Below, piece by piece: positions 1 to 8,727 of a stretch of 52,305 nt of DNA. This stretch comes from a candidate division FCPU426 bacterium (GTDB taxonomy: Bacteria; Oederibacteriota; Muellerivitia; Muellerivitales; Muellerivitaceae). Both the position numbers and the translations under genes were made by a program. Position 1 is the first letter of the stretch; each line of letters starts with the position of its first letter. The notes under the pieces are model-generated. The model ran no database searches and was not told where the DNA came from. It worked only from the letters and a program-made list of their open reading frames with translations. Location of the stretch: positions 1 to 52,305 of the forward strand of contig JASHNQ010000014.1 in NCBI GenBank assembly GCA_030041545.1. Direction: 5' to 3'.

Positions 1-296
1 CAATAATTTTTAACGCATATATCCATCACTTCCGTTGATGAAAGCGGAGTTAATTGAAATACCAATTTATTTCTCTCGATAAAACTTGGAGCCGCTTTGT
101 ACTGAAATAGCTGGGCATATAGCTGGTCATGCAATCCATCCTCTAAGCGTGTTTGAAACTCCATGCCCGGCACGTTTGCAATAATTAAAATTGTTGAATA
201 TTTTTTCGGGGGGATGTCTGGGTTTACACGGTCAAAAATATGGGTTGTCGCACAACCGCCAAGGGCAAAGAAAATTAAGAATATGGCTTTTTTCAT
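1..296 (-). CDS. Lipoprotein, C-terminus cut by window edge
   Basis: Reading leftwards from an ATG at 296, an open frame of 98 codons runs off the window start, so the C-terminus is missing. The N-terminus (MKKAIFLIFFALGGC) is a textbook lipoprotein signal: two lysines, a hydrophobic core, then lipobox LGGC with the lipidated Cys at residue 15. The mature part starts ATTHIFDRVNPDIP and continues with an alternating hydrophobic strand (STILIIANVPG) and a helix-like stretch. No family is recognised. The ribosome binding site is weak (GAAAGACGG lies 6-14 bases upstream). The sequence is clearly richer in A+T than purA and everything to the right. Location is predicted as membrane-anchored by lipid. 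The coding call is firm, the function unknown. Confidence 0.75.
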   Translation of the reverse strand, partial: MKKAIFLIFFALGGCATTHIFDRVNPDIPPKKYSTILIIANVPGMEFQTRLEDGLHDQLYAQLFQYKAAPSFIERNKLVFQLTPLSSTEVMDICVKNY

Positions 297-345
297 TTCT
301 GGCCGTCTTTCAAAAGGTAGTTTGAAATATGGGGAAAGCCCCTCT

Positions 346-561
346 TCATTGAGCAAGATTTGGTTGACCATCTTTAAAAGAAATGGCAACTGTTTGACCT
401 ACTTTGGGAGAGTTGTACATCGAAGTAAACACTTTATAGGTTTCTCCGTTTGTAGTCTTGACAGTCAAGTAATAACCGAAAACTTGGCGGCCAGCATGGG
501 GATCAACCTGCTGGAATTCCCTTGTGGGAGCGATAAAAACCAGACCAAAGTTAGAGAAAAG
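346..561 (-). pseudogene. 5'-truncated coding fragment without a start codon
   Basis: The minus strand has an open frame bounded upstream by TAA (562-564) and ending in TGA at 346-348. Its translation ends in a plausible protein tail with alternating strand pattern (FGYYLTVKTTNGETYKVF, then SPKVGQTVAISFKDG) that reads like a genuine beta-rich domain. No ATG, GTG or TTG lies in a sensible position; the first internal candidates would remove the domain's beginning. The likeliest reading is the 3' remnant of a gene whose 5' end was lost. It lies between tRNA-Lys and the lipoprotein gene, 49 bases before the latter, in the same A+T-rich stretch. A real gene with a frameshift or unusual start cannot be excluded. 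Confidence 0.5.
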
Positions 562-626
562 TTAGATCGGGGGAAAAGCCAGCCGGAAAATTCGATAATT
601 CCCTTTAAAAACCCCCAGGCCCTCGG

Positions 627-699
627 TGAGTCGTCCGGGAATCGAACCCGGGACACCCACATTAAAAGTGTGGTGCTCTACCAACTGAGCTAACGACTC
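627..699 (-). tRNA. tRNA-Lys (UUU)
   Basis: A complete cloverleaf is read on the minus strand: acceptor GAGTCGT/ACGACTC, D-arm GCTC/GAGC with loop AGTTGGTA, anticodon stem CCACA/TGTGG with loop CTTTTAA (anticodon UUU), and T-arm CCGGG/CCCGG with TTCGATT. The discriminator is A and CCA is not encoded. A gene fragment without a start codon and A+T-rich sequence follow its 3' end, as at integration sites. Confidence 0.95.
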
Positions 700-796
700 A
701 CCCAGGGCCTTTGGAAAGGTCCAAAATTATACTTTTTACCGCTGAATTGCAAAGCAAAAGCGGCCCGGCTCCTGGCTCTCGAAAATCTTCCACAAA

Positions 797-2194
<1,398 letters not shown>

Positions 2195-2229
2195 CTAAGG
2201 GAACTTCCCCTCGATGACAAGGAAGGAAA

Positions 2230-3645
2230 TCACTGGGAATTTTCCCCTTCCGGCACCAACCCCTCATGGTGGGTCGTTTCCAATTTTTGGATGAGGTTCT
2301 TGATGTCGTAATTGTTGGGATCGAATTCCTCTGCCTTGTGGGCTTCGTAAAGAGCCTCGGCGATTTGATCCTTCTGAAAATCCCTAACACCTTGGTCATA
2401 GTACTTTTGGGCGTCCTCCAGCATGGGCCGGGCCGTCACGGTCCATTCGTTGCAGGAGTATTTTTCCTGCCCACCGACCACGGAGCGGATGATGATATGG
2501 TAGGGAACCCCGTTTTTAGCGCCCTTTAAAAGGCAAAACTTCGTCTGGAGCAATTCCTGCTTCGCCCGTTGGAAGTCCTTCTCGTCGCCGCTTCGGATAT
2601 AAACCAAAAAACCCTCGGCCTGGCTCCCTTCCGGGATGTCCCATTTCAAGTAAATTTCCCCGTCGCCCACGAGGGATTGGACCATGTAGGGTTTCGGTTC
2701 CGGTTTCCCCCCTCCGGCGCTGAAATAGTAGCTGGCCGAAAGTCGGTGGTTGTTGCCCAGGTCCGGGTGGTTGGAGTAAGCGTAATCCACGGACCAATCC
2801 GTGACGCGGTAGCTGGCGCCTACGCTAAACTCGCCGGGCAGGGTGATGAAGCTGATGAACCCGGCCCGAAGGCCCAGCCTCCCGTCGAAAAACCAGTGTT
2901 CCACCCCGCCCCGCAACCGCACGTCTTCCCCGCCAAAAAGGGCGTCATTGGAGAGGGTCCAAGGTATGTCGGAGGAAATCAAGGTATAAGGATCAAACAG
3001 GTAGGCGAACCCCAGCGTCAGGACGGAGGGAATGGATTGTTCCTCGCCGGTGCTGTCATAACGGACTGTCGTGGAAAGGTCGGTCAGCGCCAAGCCGGCC
3101 TTGAATTCGGTATTGTCCTTGAAGGGTTGGCGGTACAGCAACCCCAGGTCCACACCCGCGCCCTCGATGTCCCCCACCCCGCCGCTGCCGGTATTGGAGA
3201 AAAGGTATTTGAAATTGGCGCCGAGCAGAAGGCGCTTGCCCGTCACGAAATCGACGGGAATGGCCACCGATCCGGCGTATTGGTCTTCCTCCGCCCCCGG
3301 GATATCCGTGTAAAACAAATCGTTCAAGCTGACGGCCAAATGGATGTCGTCGGGCAGGGGGTATTGGAATGAAAAATAAAGGTTCCGGTTTTTGTCGTTA
3401 AGGTAGGAACCGTACATGCCAAGGAGTTCGGCTTGGTCCAGTTGCACCAAGCCGGCGGGATTCCAGTAGGCCGCGCTGGCGTCATCCGCCACCGCCACGA
3501 AGGCCCCGCTCAAGCCCATGGCGCGGGTGCCGACCCCAAGGATGCCGCCTCGGTCGAAGAGGGCGAAGGAGGGGGAAACCGCGAGATAAAAGAGGACCGC
3601 CATCCCCACAAGCCGGGCCGGCGAAATTGATTTCATGGAATACAT
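2230..3645 (-). CDS. PorV-like outer-membrane barrel with FN3 and TPR-like tail
   Basis: The 471-residue exported protein has a signal peptide (LVGMAVLFYLAVSPSFA) followed by the start typical of PorV/PorQ-type barrels: GVGTRAMGLSGAFVAVADD then AAYWNPAGL. Residues to about 310 alternate as beta-strands and should form an outer-membrane barrel of the FadL-like/PorV class. After a linker (SAGGGKPEPKP), residues of about 320-410 look like a fibronectin type III domain. The last 60 residues (DAQKYYDQGVRDFQKD, then EALYEAHKAEEFDPNN) form a TPR-like helical pair. It follows the giant lectin gene by 34 bases on the same strand and is probably co-transcribed with it. Two other PorV-type barrels occur in the window. 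The start at 3645 lacks a good ribosome binding site; the in-frame ATG at 3636 is the alternative. Confidence 0.8.
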   Translation of the reverse strand: MYSMKSISPARLVGMAVLFYLAVSPSFALFDRGGILGVGTRAMGLSGAFVAVADDASAAYWNPAGLVQLDQAELLGMYGSYLNDKNRNLYFSFQYPLPDDIHLAVSLNDLFYTDIPGAEEDQYAGSVAIPVDFVTGKRLLLGANFKYLFSNTGSGGVGDIEGAGVDLGLLYRQPFKDNTEFKAGLALTDLSTTVRYDSTGEEQSIPSVLTLGFAYLFDPYTLISSDIPWTLSNDALFGGEDVRLRGGVEHWFFDGRLGLRAGFISFITLPGEFSVGASYRVTDWSVDYAYSNHPDLGNNHRLSASYYFSAGGGKPEPKPYMVQSLVGDGEIYLKWDIPEGSQAEGFLVYIRSGDEKDFQRAKQELLQTKFCLLKGAKNGVPYHIIIRSVVGGQEKYSCNEWTVTARPMLEDAQKYYDQGVRDFQKDQIAEALYEAHKAEEFDPNNYDIKNLIQKLETTHHEGLVPEGENSQ

Positions 3646-3679
3646 TTCATTGGGAATCCACTCCGATTCCCCATCCCTT

Positions 3680-6600
3680 TCAATGAATGACGCATACCTT
3701 CACGGTTTTATTCAGTTGTTGCCCGTTCGAGGGGTCAACCCCGTCAAGGACGGCCAAGTAAAGGCCGGACGAAATAATTTGGCCCCCAAAATTCCTCAAG
3801 TCCCAGGAAGCGGCTCCAGCGGAGAGGCTTACAACCCAAACCAATTCCCCGTCGGTGGAGTAGATCTTTATTTTACTTTGGTTGTCGGCGGGTATTCCAG
3901 CAAAAGAAGCGGCGAAGTCGACCGTGCCGCCCTGGTGGACGATGTTGGGATAAGCCACCAAAGACACCTCTTGTCCGTGGAACGTGGCAATGAAGGCATC
4001 CCTTTCCAGTTGGACGGAATCCCCGTCGGTCGTGTGCTCTGTCATGACGAAGTGGTAAAAGCCGTTGGGCACCCATCCTCCGTTATCCGTGGTTGCGTTC
4101 CACTCGACCACTGCCTGGCCGTTCAAATAGACCGTAATCGTCCCACCCGGGCCGCTGGAATTCGGGGCAAAGCTTGAAAGGGTCATAGCAAAGGTCGTAC
4201 TGCTGGAAAAGGCTAGAGACCCGTTGAGGCTGTCCACCCATTCCCCTTGATCGTTGTAAATATTAACCACCTGGAAGGCGGTGCCCGATGTAGCGGTAGC
4301 CGCCGGGGTGAAGGTGATGGTGGGAGTCAAAGTCATGGTGGGTGTGAGGGTCACCGTGGCCGTAGTGGTCATGGTCGCGGTATTCGTCAGGGTGCGGGTC
4401 GGCGTCAGTGTGGCGGTATTGGTCGCCGTGAGCGTGGCGGTCGGTGTATTGGTGAACGTAGTGGTCGGCGTGATGGTGGCGGTATTCGTGGTTGTGTTAG
4501 TCGCCGTAAAGGTATTGGTTGGTGTGGCGGTGGCTGTATTCGTAGCCGTGCTGGTGGCCGTAAACGTGTTGGTCGGGGTGCCGGTGGCCGTATTCGTGGC
4601 GGTATTCGTCGCCGTGAACGTATTGGTTGGTGTATCAGTGGCCGTGTTTGTAGCGGTGTTGGTGGCAGTAAACGTGTTGGTCGGGGTGGCGGTAGCGGTA
4701 TTCGTTGCCGTGTTGGTGGCCGTGAACGTATTAGTCGGAGTATTGGTAGCGGTGTTCGTTGCCGTGTTGGTTGCGGTAAACGTGTTAGTCGGAGTATCAG
4801 TGGCCGTATTCGTGGCCGTATAGGTAGCTGTAAATGTGTTGGTCGGAGTCGCGGTGGCGGTGTTCGTTGCCGTGTTGATCGTAGTGAACGTGTTAGTCGG
4901 TGTGTCAGTGGCCGTGTTCGTGGCGGTGTTGGTGGCCGTAAACGTATTAGTTTGAGTATTGGTAGCAGTGTTAGTCGCTGTACTGGTAGCAGTAAATGTG
5001 TTGGTCGGGGTGGCGGTGACGGTGTTCGTTGCCGTGTTGGTGGCCGTGAACGTGTTGGTCGGTGTGTCAGTGGCCGTGTTAGTAGCCGTGTTAGTAGCTG
5101 TAAACGTGTTGGTCGGTGTATTGGTGGCGGTGTTGGTAGGTGTAAAGGTGTTAATCGGAGTATTCGTAGCAGTATCGGTGTCTGTAGAGGTCGCCGTGTT
5201 CGTGGCCGTGAACGTATTAGTTGGAGTATTGGTAGCAGTGTTAGTAGCTGTATTGGTGGCGGTAAATGTGTTGGTCGGGGTATCGGTGGCGGTATTTGTA
5301 GCGGTGTTGGTCGCCGTGAACGTGTTGGTCGGGGTATTAGTGGCCGTATTCGTGGCCGTGTAGGTAGCTGTAAATGTGTTGGTTGGGGTGGCGGTAGCGG
5401 TATTTGTGGCGGTATTGGTAGCCGTGAACGTATTAGTCGGAGTATTGGTAGCGGTGTTCGTGGCAGTATTGGTCGCAGTGAACGTGTCGATCGGCGTATC
5501 GGTGGCCGTGTTCGTGGCGGTGTTGGTGGCTGTGAAAGTGTTGGTTGGAGTGTTCGTAGTAGTATTCGTGGCGGTGTTGGTCGCCGTAAATGTGTTAGTC
5601 GGTGTATTGGTGGCGGTGTTCGTAGCCGTGTTGGTGGCAGTGAACGTGTTGGTCGGCGTGTTAGTAGTAGTATTCGTGGCCGTGTTGGTGGCGGTGAATG
5701 TATTCGTCGGCGTGTTAGTCGTCGTATTTGTCGCGGTGTAAGTAGCCGTGAACGTGTTGGTTGGAGTGTTCGTAGTAGTATTCGTAGCCGTATTGGTCGC
5801 CGTAAATGTGTTAGTCGGTGTATTGGTGACGGTGTTCGTGGCCGTGTTGGTGGCAGTGAACGTGTTGGTCGGCGTGTTAGTAGTAGTATTCGTGGCGGTG
5901 TTGGTCGCCGTAAACGTGTTGGTTGGAGTGTTCGTAGTAGTATTCGTAGCCGTATTGGTCGCCGTGAACGTGTTAGTCGGTGTATTGGTGGCCGTATTCG
6001 TGGCTGTGTTGGTGGCCGTGAAGGTGTTGGTTGGCGTGTTCGTAGTAGTATTCGTGGCGGTTTTAGTCGCTGTGTTGGTGGCCGTATTGGTGGCGGTGTT
6101 CGTAGTTGTATTTGTGGCGGTATTAGTCGCAGTATTCGTAGCAGTATTGGTAGCCGTGTTTGTGGCTGTTTTCGTGGCAGTAGGGGTGGCAGTATTGGTT
6201 GGAGTGCTTGTAGGAGTGCTGGTTGCTGTGGGAGTCGGGTTGCAATACCAATAAAATTCGGCGCCCAGGATATCCGAATATTCATTGTTACCTCCCGTTA
6301 TGGTATAAGCCAGTGAGTAGGCGGTATTTGACGCGCCGGCCATCTGATAATCCCCTTCCCAACCCCGGTTGGTGCCTACAGTTGCCCATGCTTGGGTCGC
6401 ACTTGTGGTGGTTATGGTTTCTGCGGCATTATCATCCGCATAGCCAACAATCAGTGAGTCGGTACCCAACGTGGTTAGTGTTGTAGAAGGGTCGTTTGAT
6501 TTTGCCGCCGTTGAAGACACAACCGTGGCTCCTAGGGGCGAAGTTTGTGCCACACCCGTAAAAACCATGGCTGCCGCCGCGGGGACGGAATTTCTGCTTA

Positions 6601-8254
6601 ATGTCGCCTGGATGGTTTGGGCGCCCGAAAAAACGCTTGAACCCGGCAAATAGTAAATCCAGCTGCTATCCGTAGTGTGCGGACCATCAACAGACACAGC
6701 GACGTTTAAATTGACCGTAGTGGTGCCATTGGTATCCGTTACATTCCCGGTAATATTGGCGTTATTATCCGCCCCGATTTCCACAACCAGCAGGGGGTTC
6801 TCGGCCACGACTGCGGCCGAGATGTTCAACGGAAGGGTGATGGTCTCCGTATTAGCGCCGTAAAGTGTGATGGCCTCAGAAGCCGCATTGTAACCCAAGG
6901 TAGCGCAAGGCGTGGGAGTCGAGGTAGGGGTAGGAGTCGATGTATTGGTGGGGGTATTCGTCGGAGTGAACGTCCACGTGGGAACCGGCCCGATGCACGA
7001 AAGGGCATAAATGGAATAATTGTTCGTGCCCGAGGCTTCACCGCTGCCCTTATCGGTATAAGGATCTTGCATTGAGTTATAAGGTCCCCCTGTAATGGAC
7101 TCAGAATATTCCGTGCCGCCCGTGTTGTAGGGGATATCCGCGGTGGTGCCGGTAAAATAAAATTCAAGCCAGTAACTGCCGACCGGAAGGGCCGTTGCCG
7201 GAACCTCAAGCTGGTTCCATCCGGTTGCCACGGCCGTTTGCTGGCTTTCAACAAGGAGGCTGCCGGGAACCCCTCCGTTGTTGGCGTAGATTCCCAAAAC
7301 ACACGTGGCGGCGTTGGCGGTGCTAACGTAAACGTCCATTGCGGTTACGGTGGCGCCACTTGAAAAAGTGTAAAGGTCGCCGTCTTGGCGGTTCACCTCG
7401 TTGGTGGTCCCGGCGGTTCCTGCAGTCGTCAAGCCAACCGTTTGGGGGGATGAACAGGCGGGTGTGGGGGTTGACGTCAGGCACGGCGGAGGAAAGACAT
7501 ACTGGGTCGTTTCATCACCCCCGGTCCCCGCCGTGAAGCCGTAATAAACGACCGTCGCTCCCCCAAAAACGTCATCTATCAGGTCGCGGGTATAAACCAT
7601 GGATTGGGGGGTTCCGTTGGAATCCACAATGGTAAAAGTCAGGGTCTGGGGATTACCGGCCGAGGCCGCGGGGGAAAAATTGACGGTTACGGCGTGGTTG
7701 GAGGTTTCGAAAATGCTGGTGGTAAAGGAATAAGGGCAGGAATCGCCCCCGGTGACGTATTGGCAGGTATTGGTGGGCGGCCCGGTGCCCGCGCCGTTTT
7801 CGTCGGTTTCCAATAGGCCATCCCCATAATTCGTCGCGTAGGTGTTCAAGGTGAACGCGACCGACGGATCAATGGGAAGGATGCCGGAATAGCCTAAACA
7901 AGCGCCGCAAGAAGTGCCGTTCCCACTAATGGCGGAAAGTCCCCGTGGATCGTCTTGGAGGACGAACGCGATGCCATCCGCACCGCCGGTCGTTCCAACG
8001 TTATAAGTCATGGTGATGCTGAAGGACGAAGTCAGGGTAACGGGAGTGGTGTTCCAGCAGGCGCCGCTTTCCCCTCCTCCATCGCCCGTCAGGGTAACGG
8101 TGCCATCGGGACCTGCAGCGGCATCCCCCACCAACGCCCAGTTGGGACAAACCTGAGCTTGGGTCCGGGAACCATGCCCCATTAAAACAAAAAGCAAGAT
8201 CGTAAAAAGAAACAGCGATTTCTTTCCACGGAACCACGAGCGAGCTGGGGGCAT
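3680..8254 (-). CDS. Giant secreted L-type-lectin-like Thr-repeat protein with T9SS-like C-terminal domain
   Basis: From the ATG at 8254 the protein has 1524 residues, beginning with a basic signal peptide (MPPARSWFRGKKSLFLFTIL) with likely cleavage after TQAQ. An earlier in-frame ATG at 8365 would add 37 hydrophobic residues and is less likely. Domains in order: an L-type (legume-like) lectin fold of about 230 residues (FSITMTYNVG, GADGIAFVLQDDPRG, Cys-rich loops); a second beta-sandwich (GDLYTFSSGATVTAMDVYV); a short TPT linker; a third beta-domain; about 650 residues of Thr-rich repeats; and a C-terminal region of about 200 residues with FlgD-Ig / type-IX-sorting features (VVNIYNDQG, YPNIVHQGG, KIKIYSTDGELVW, SSGLYLAVLDG). 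It is predicted to be surface-exposed, perhaps glycosylated on Thr, and carbohydrate-binding. Function is inferred from fold only. Confidence 0.8.
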   Translation of the reverse strand: MPPARSWFRGKKSLFLFTILLFVLMGHGSRTQAQVCPNWALVGDAAAGPDGTVTLTGDGGGESGACWNTTPVTLTSSFSITMTYNVGTTGGADGIAFVLQDDPRGLSAISGNGTSCGACLGYSGILPIDPSVAFTLNTYATNYGDGLLETDENGAGTGPPTNTCQYVTGGDSCPYSFTTSIFETSNHAVTVNFSPAASAGNPQTLTFTIVDSNGTPQSMVYTRDLIDDVFGGATVVYYGFTAGTGGDETTQYVFPPPCLTSTPTPACSSPQTVGLTTAGTAGTTNEVNRQDGDLYTFSSGATVTAMDVYVSTANAATCVLGIYANNGGVPGSLLVESQQTAVATGWNQLEVPATALPVGSYWLEFYFTGTTADIPYNTGGTEYSESITGGPYNSMQDPYTDKGSGEASGTNNYSIYALSCIGPVPTWTFTPTNTPTNTSTPTPTSTPTPCATLGYNAASEAITLYGANTETITLPLNISAAVVAENPLLVVEIGADNNANITGNVTDTNGTTTVNLNVAVSVDGPHTTDSSWIYYLPGSSVFSGAQTIQATLSRNSVPAAAAMVFTGVAQTSPLGATVVSSTAAKSNDPSTTLTTLGTDSLIVGYADDNAAETITTTSATQAWATVGTNRGWEGDYQMAGASNTAYSLAYTITGGNNEYSDILGAEFYWYCNPTPTATSTPTSTPTNTATPTATKTATNTATNTATNTATNTATNTTTNTATNTATNTATKTATNTTTNTPTNTFTATNTATNTATNTPTNTFTATNTATNTTTNTPTNTFTATNTATNTTTNTPTNTFTATNTATNTVTNTPTNTFTATNTATNTTTNTPTNTFTATYTATNTTTNTPTNTFTATNTATNTTTNTPTNTFTATNTATNTATNTPTNTFTATNTATNTTTNTPTNTFTATNTATNTATDTPIDTFTATNTATNTATNTPTNTFTATNTATNTATATPTNTFTATYTATNTATNTPTNTFTATNTATNTATDTPTNTFTATNTATNTATNTPTNTFTATNTATSTDTDTATNTPINTFTPTNTATNTPTNTFTATNTATNTATDTPTNTFTATNTATNTVTATPTNTFTATSTATNTATNTQTNTFTATNTATNTATDTPTNTFTTINTATNTATATPTNTFTATYTATNTATDTPTNTFTATNTATNTATNTPTNTFTATNTATNTATATPTNTFTATNTATNTATDTPTNTFTATNTATNTATGTPTNTFTATSTATNTATATPTNTFTATNTTTNTATITPTTTFTNTPTATLTATNTATLTPTRTLTNTATMTTTATVTLTPTMTLTPTITFTPAATATSGTAFQVVNIYNDQGEWVDSLNGSLAFSSSTTFAMTLSSFAPNSSGPGGTITVYLNGQAVVEWNATTDNGGWVPNGFYHFVMTEHTTDGDSVQLERDAFIATFHGQEVSLVAYPNIVHQGGTVDFAASFAGIPADNQSKIKIYSTDGELVWVVSLSAGAASWDLRNFGGQIISSGLYLAVLDGVDPSNGQQLNKTVKVCVIH
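4285..6245 (-). repeat. 54-bp tandem repeat array encoding Thr-rich 18-mers
   Basis: Within the giant gene, about 29 units encode variants of PTNTFTATNTATNTTTNT (18 residues, 54 bases). Every second residue is Thr. Position 16 varies among T, A, V and position 17 among N, D, A, G. One unit is expanded to 22 residues and one shortened to 14. The array is flanked by less regular TPT/TNT sequence on both sides. Stop codons are so rare in it that long spurious open frames appear on both strands. Copy number may be misassembled. Confidence 0.9.
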
Positions 8255-8410
8255 AAATGAATGAATACAAAAATGGGTAAGCAAACATAGCGGGGCTAAA
8301 ACCGCGATAGTTGGAATAACGTTAAAACAAAAAAATGAAAAGCTTTCCAAGATCTGACCCTTCATCTGGATGAAAAATTAAGTAAAACAGTTAACCTTTG
8401 TTTTTATTTA

Positions 8411-8438
8411 ATTTTACTCGTTTTTTTGTAGAACGCAA
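8411..8438 (-). promoter_or_regulatory. Candidate promoter for giant lectin gene (proximal)
   Basis: On the minus strand, -35 TTGCGT (8433-8438) and -10 TAAAAT (8411-8416) are separated by 16 bases in A+T-rich sequence. The predicted start of transcription is near 8404. The match is fair, and a second candidate lies further upstream. Confidence 0.4.
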
Positions 8439-8455
8439 GTAGACAAATTTCCTAT

Positions 8456-8484
8456 TTTTTACCGAAAAAAGAAGGGAAAATCAA
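8456..8484 (-). promoter_or_regulatory. Candidate promoter for giant lectin gene (distal)
   Basis: On the minus strand, -35 TTGATT (8479-8484) and -10 TAAAAA (8456-8461) are spaced by 17 bases. Together with the proximal candidate, it would drive the lectin gene and the PorV-like gene behind it. The 8366-8727 gap holds these, the sigma-54-type site of the divergent gene and no recognisable coding sequence. Confidence 0.4.
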
Positions 8485-8651
8485 CTTTTTAACGCACCCT
8501 TTTGACATTAACCTCTGGGAGTTTTTCAGGCCAAGATCCATTTTCATCAGTCAAATTGTGTCTTTTTTTCCCACTTGTTTCTTTTACACTCAAACTCAAA
8601 ACGATTTCACCACTCAAAAAGCGCTTTTTCCTTGAAAAACTTGACCCATCG

Positions 8652-8670
8652 GTTGGCACCACTGTTGCGT
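8652..8670 (+). promoter_or_regulatory. Candidate sigma-54 promoter of NHL lipoprotein gene
   Basis: TTGGCAC (8653-8659), five bases, then TTGC (8665-8668) reproduces the -24/-12 consensus YTGGCAC-N5-TTGC. The GG (8655-8656) and GC (8667-8668) are exactly ten bases apart. Transcription would start near 8680, and the gene's ATG is at 8728 behind GGGTGG. No enhancer-binding regulator gene is in the window. Confidence 0.55.
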
Positions 8671-8727
8671 TAAGCATTATCAACGGCGGTTGAAATGGGC
8701 CGGCCGAACTCAAAAGGGTGGTGACTT

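Noticed and set aside
465-662. Minus-strand frame of 65 codons
   Set aside because: It begins inside tRNA-Lys and is out of frame with the more protein-like fragment at 346-561.
163-693. Plus-strand open frame of 176 codons at the window start
   Set aside because: It runs antisense across a lipoprotein gene, a coding fragment and tRNA-Lys, and its translation has no protein-like features.
4285-6245. CRISPR-like array
   Set aside because: Repeats are contiguous, 54 bases, in-frame and without unique spacers; no cas genes are present.
4405-6285. Second minus-strand frame rich in Pro, Arg and Thr
   Set aside because: It is an alternative frame of the same repeats, without start signals or flanking domain.
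4247-6316. Plus-strand open frame of 689 codons and several Val/Ala-rich plus-strand frames
   Set aside because: They are the antisense of the Thr-rich repeat; composition is extreme, and no ribosome binding site or domain supports them.
8255-8365. 37-residue N-terminal extension of the giant lectin
   Set aside because: It places a hydrophobic stretch before a complete basic signal peptide, so the ATG at 8254 is more likely; the upstream ATG cannot be fully excluded.
8502-8507. TTGACA as a -35 box for the NHL gene
   Set aside because: No -10-like sequence stands 16-18 bases downstream; the -24/-12 type site further on fits better.
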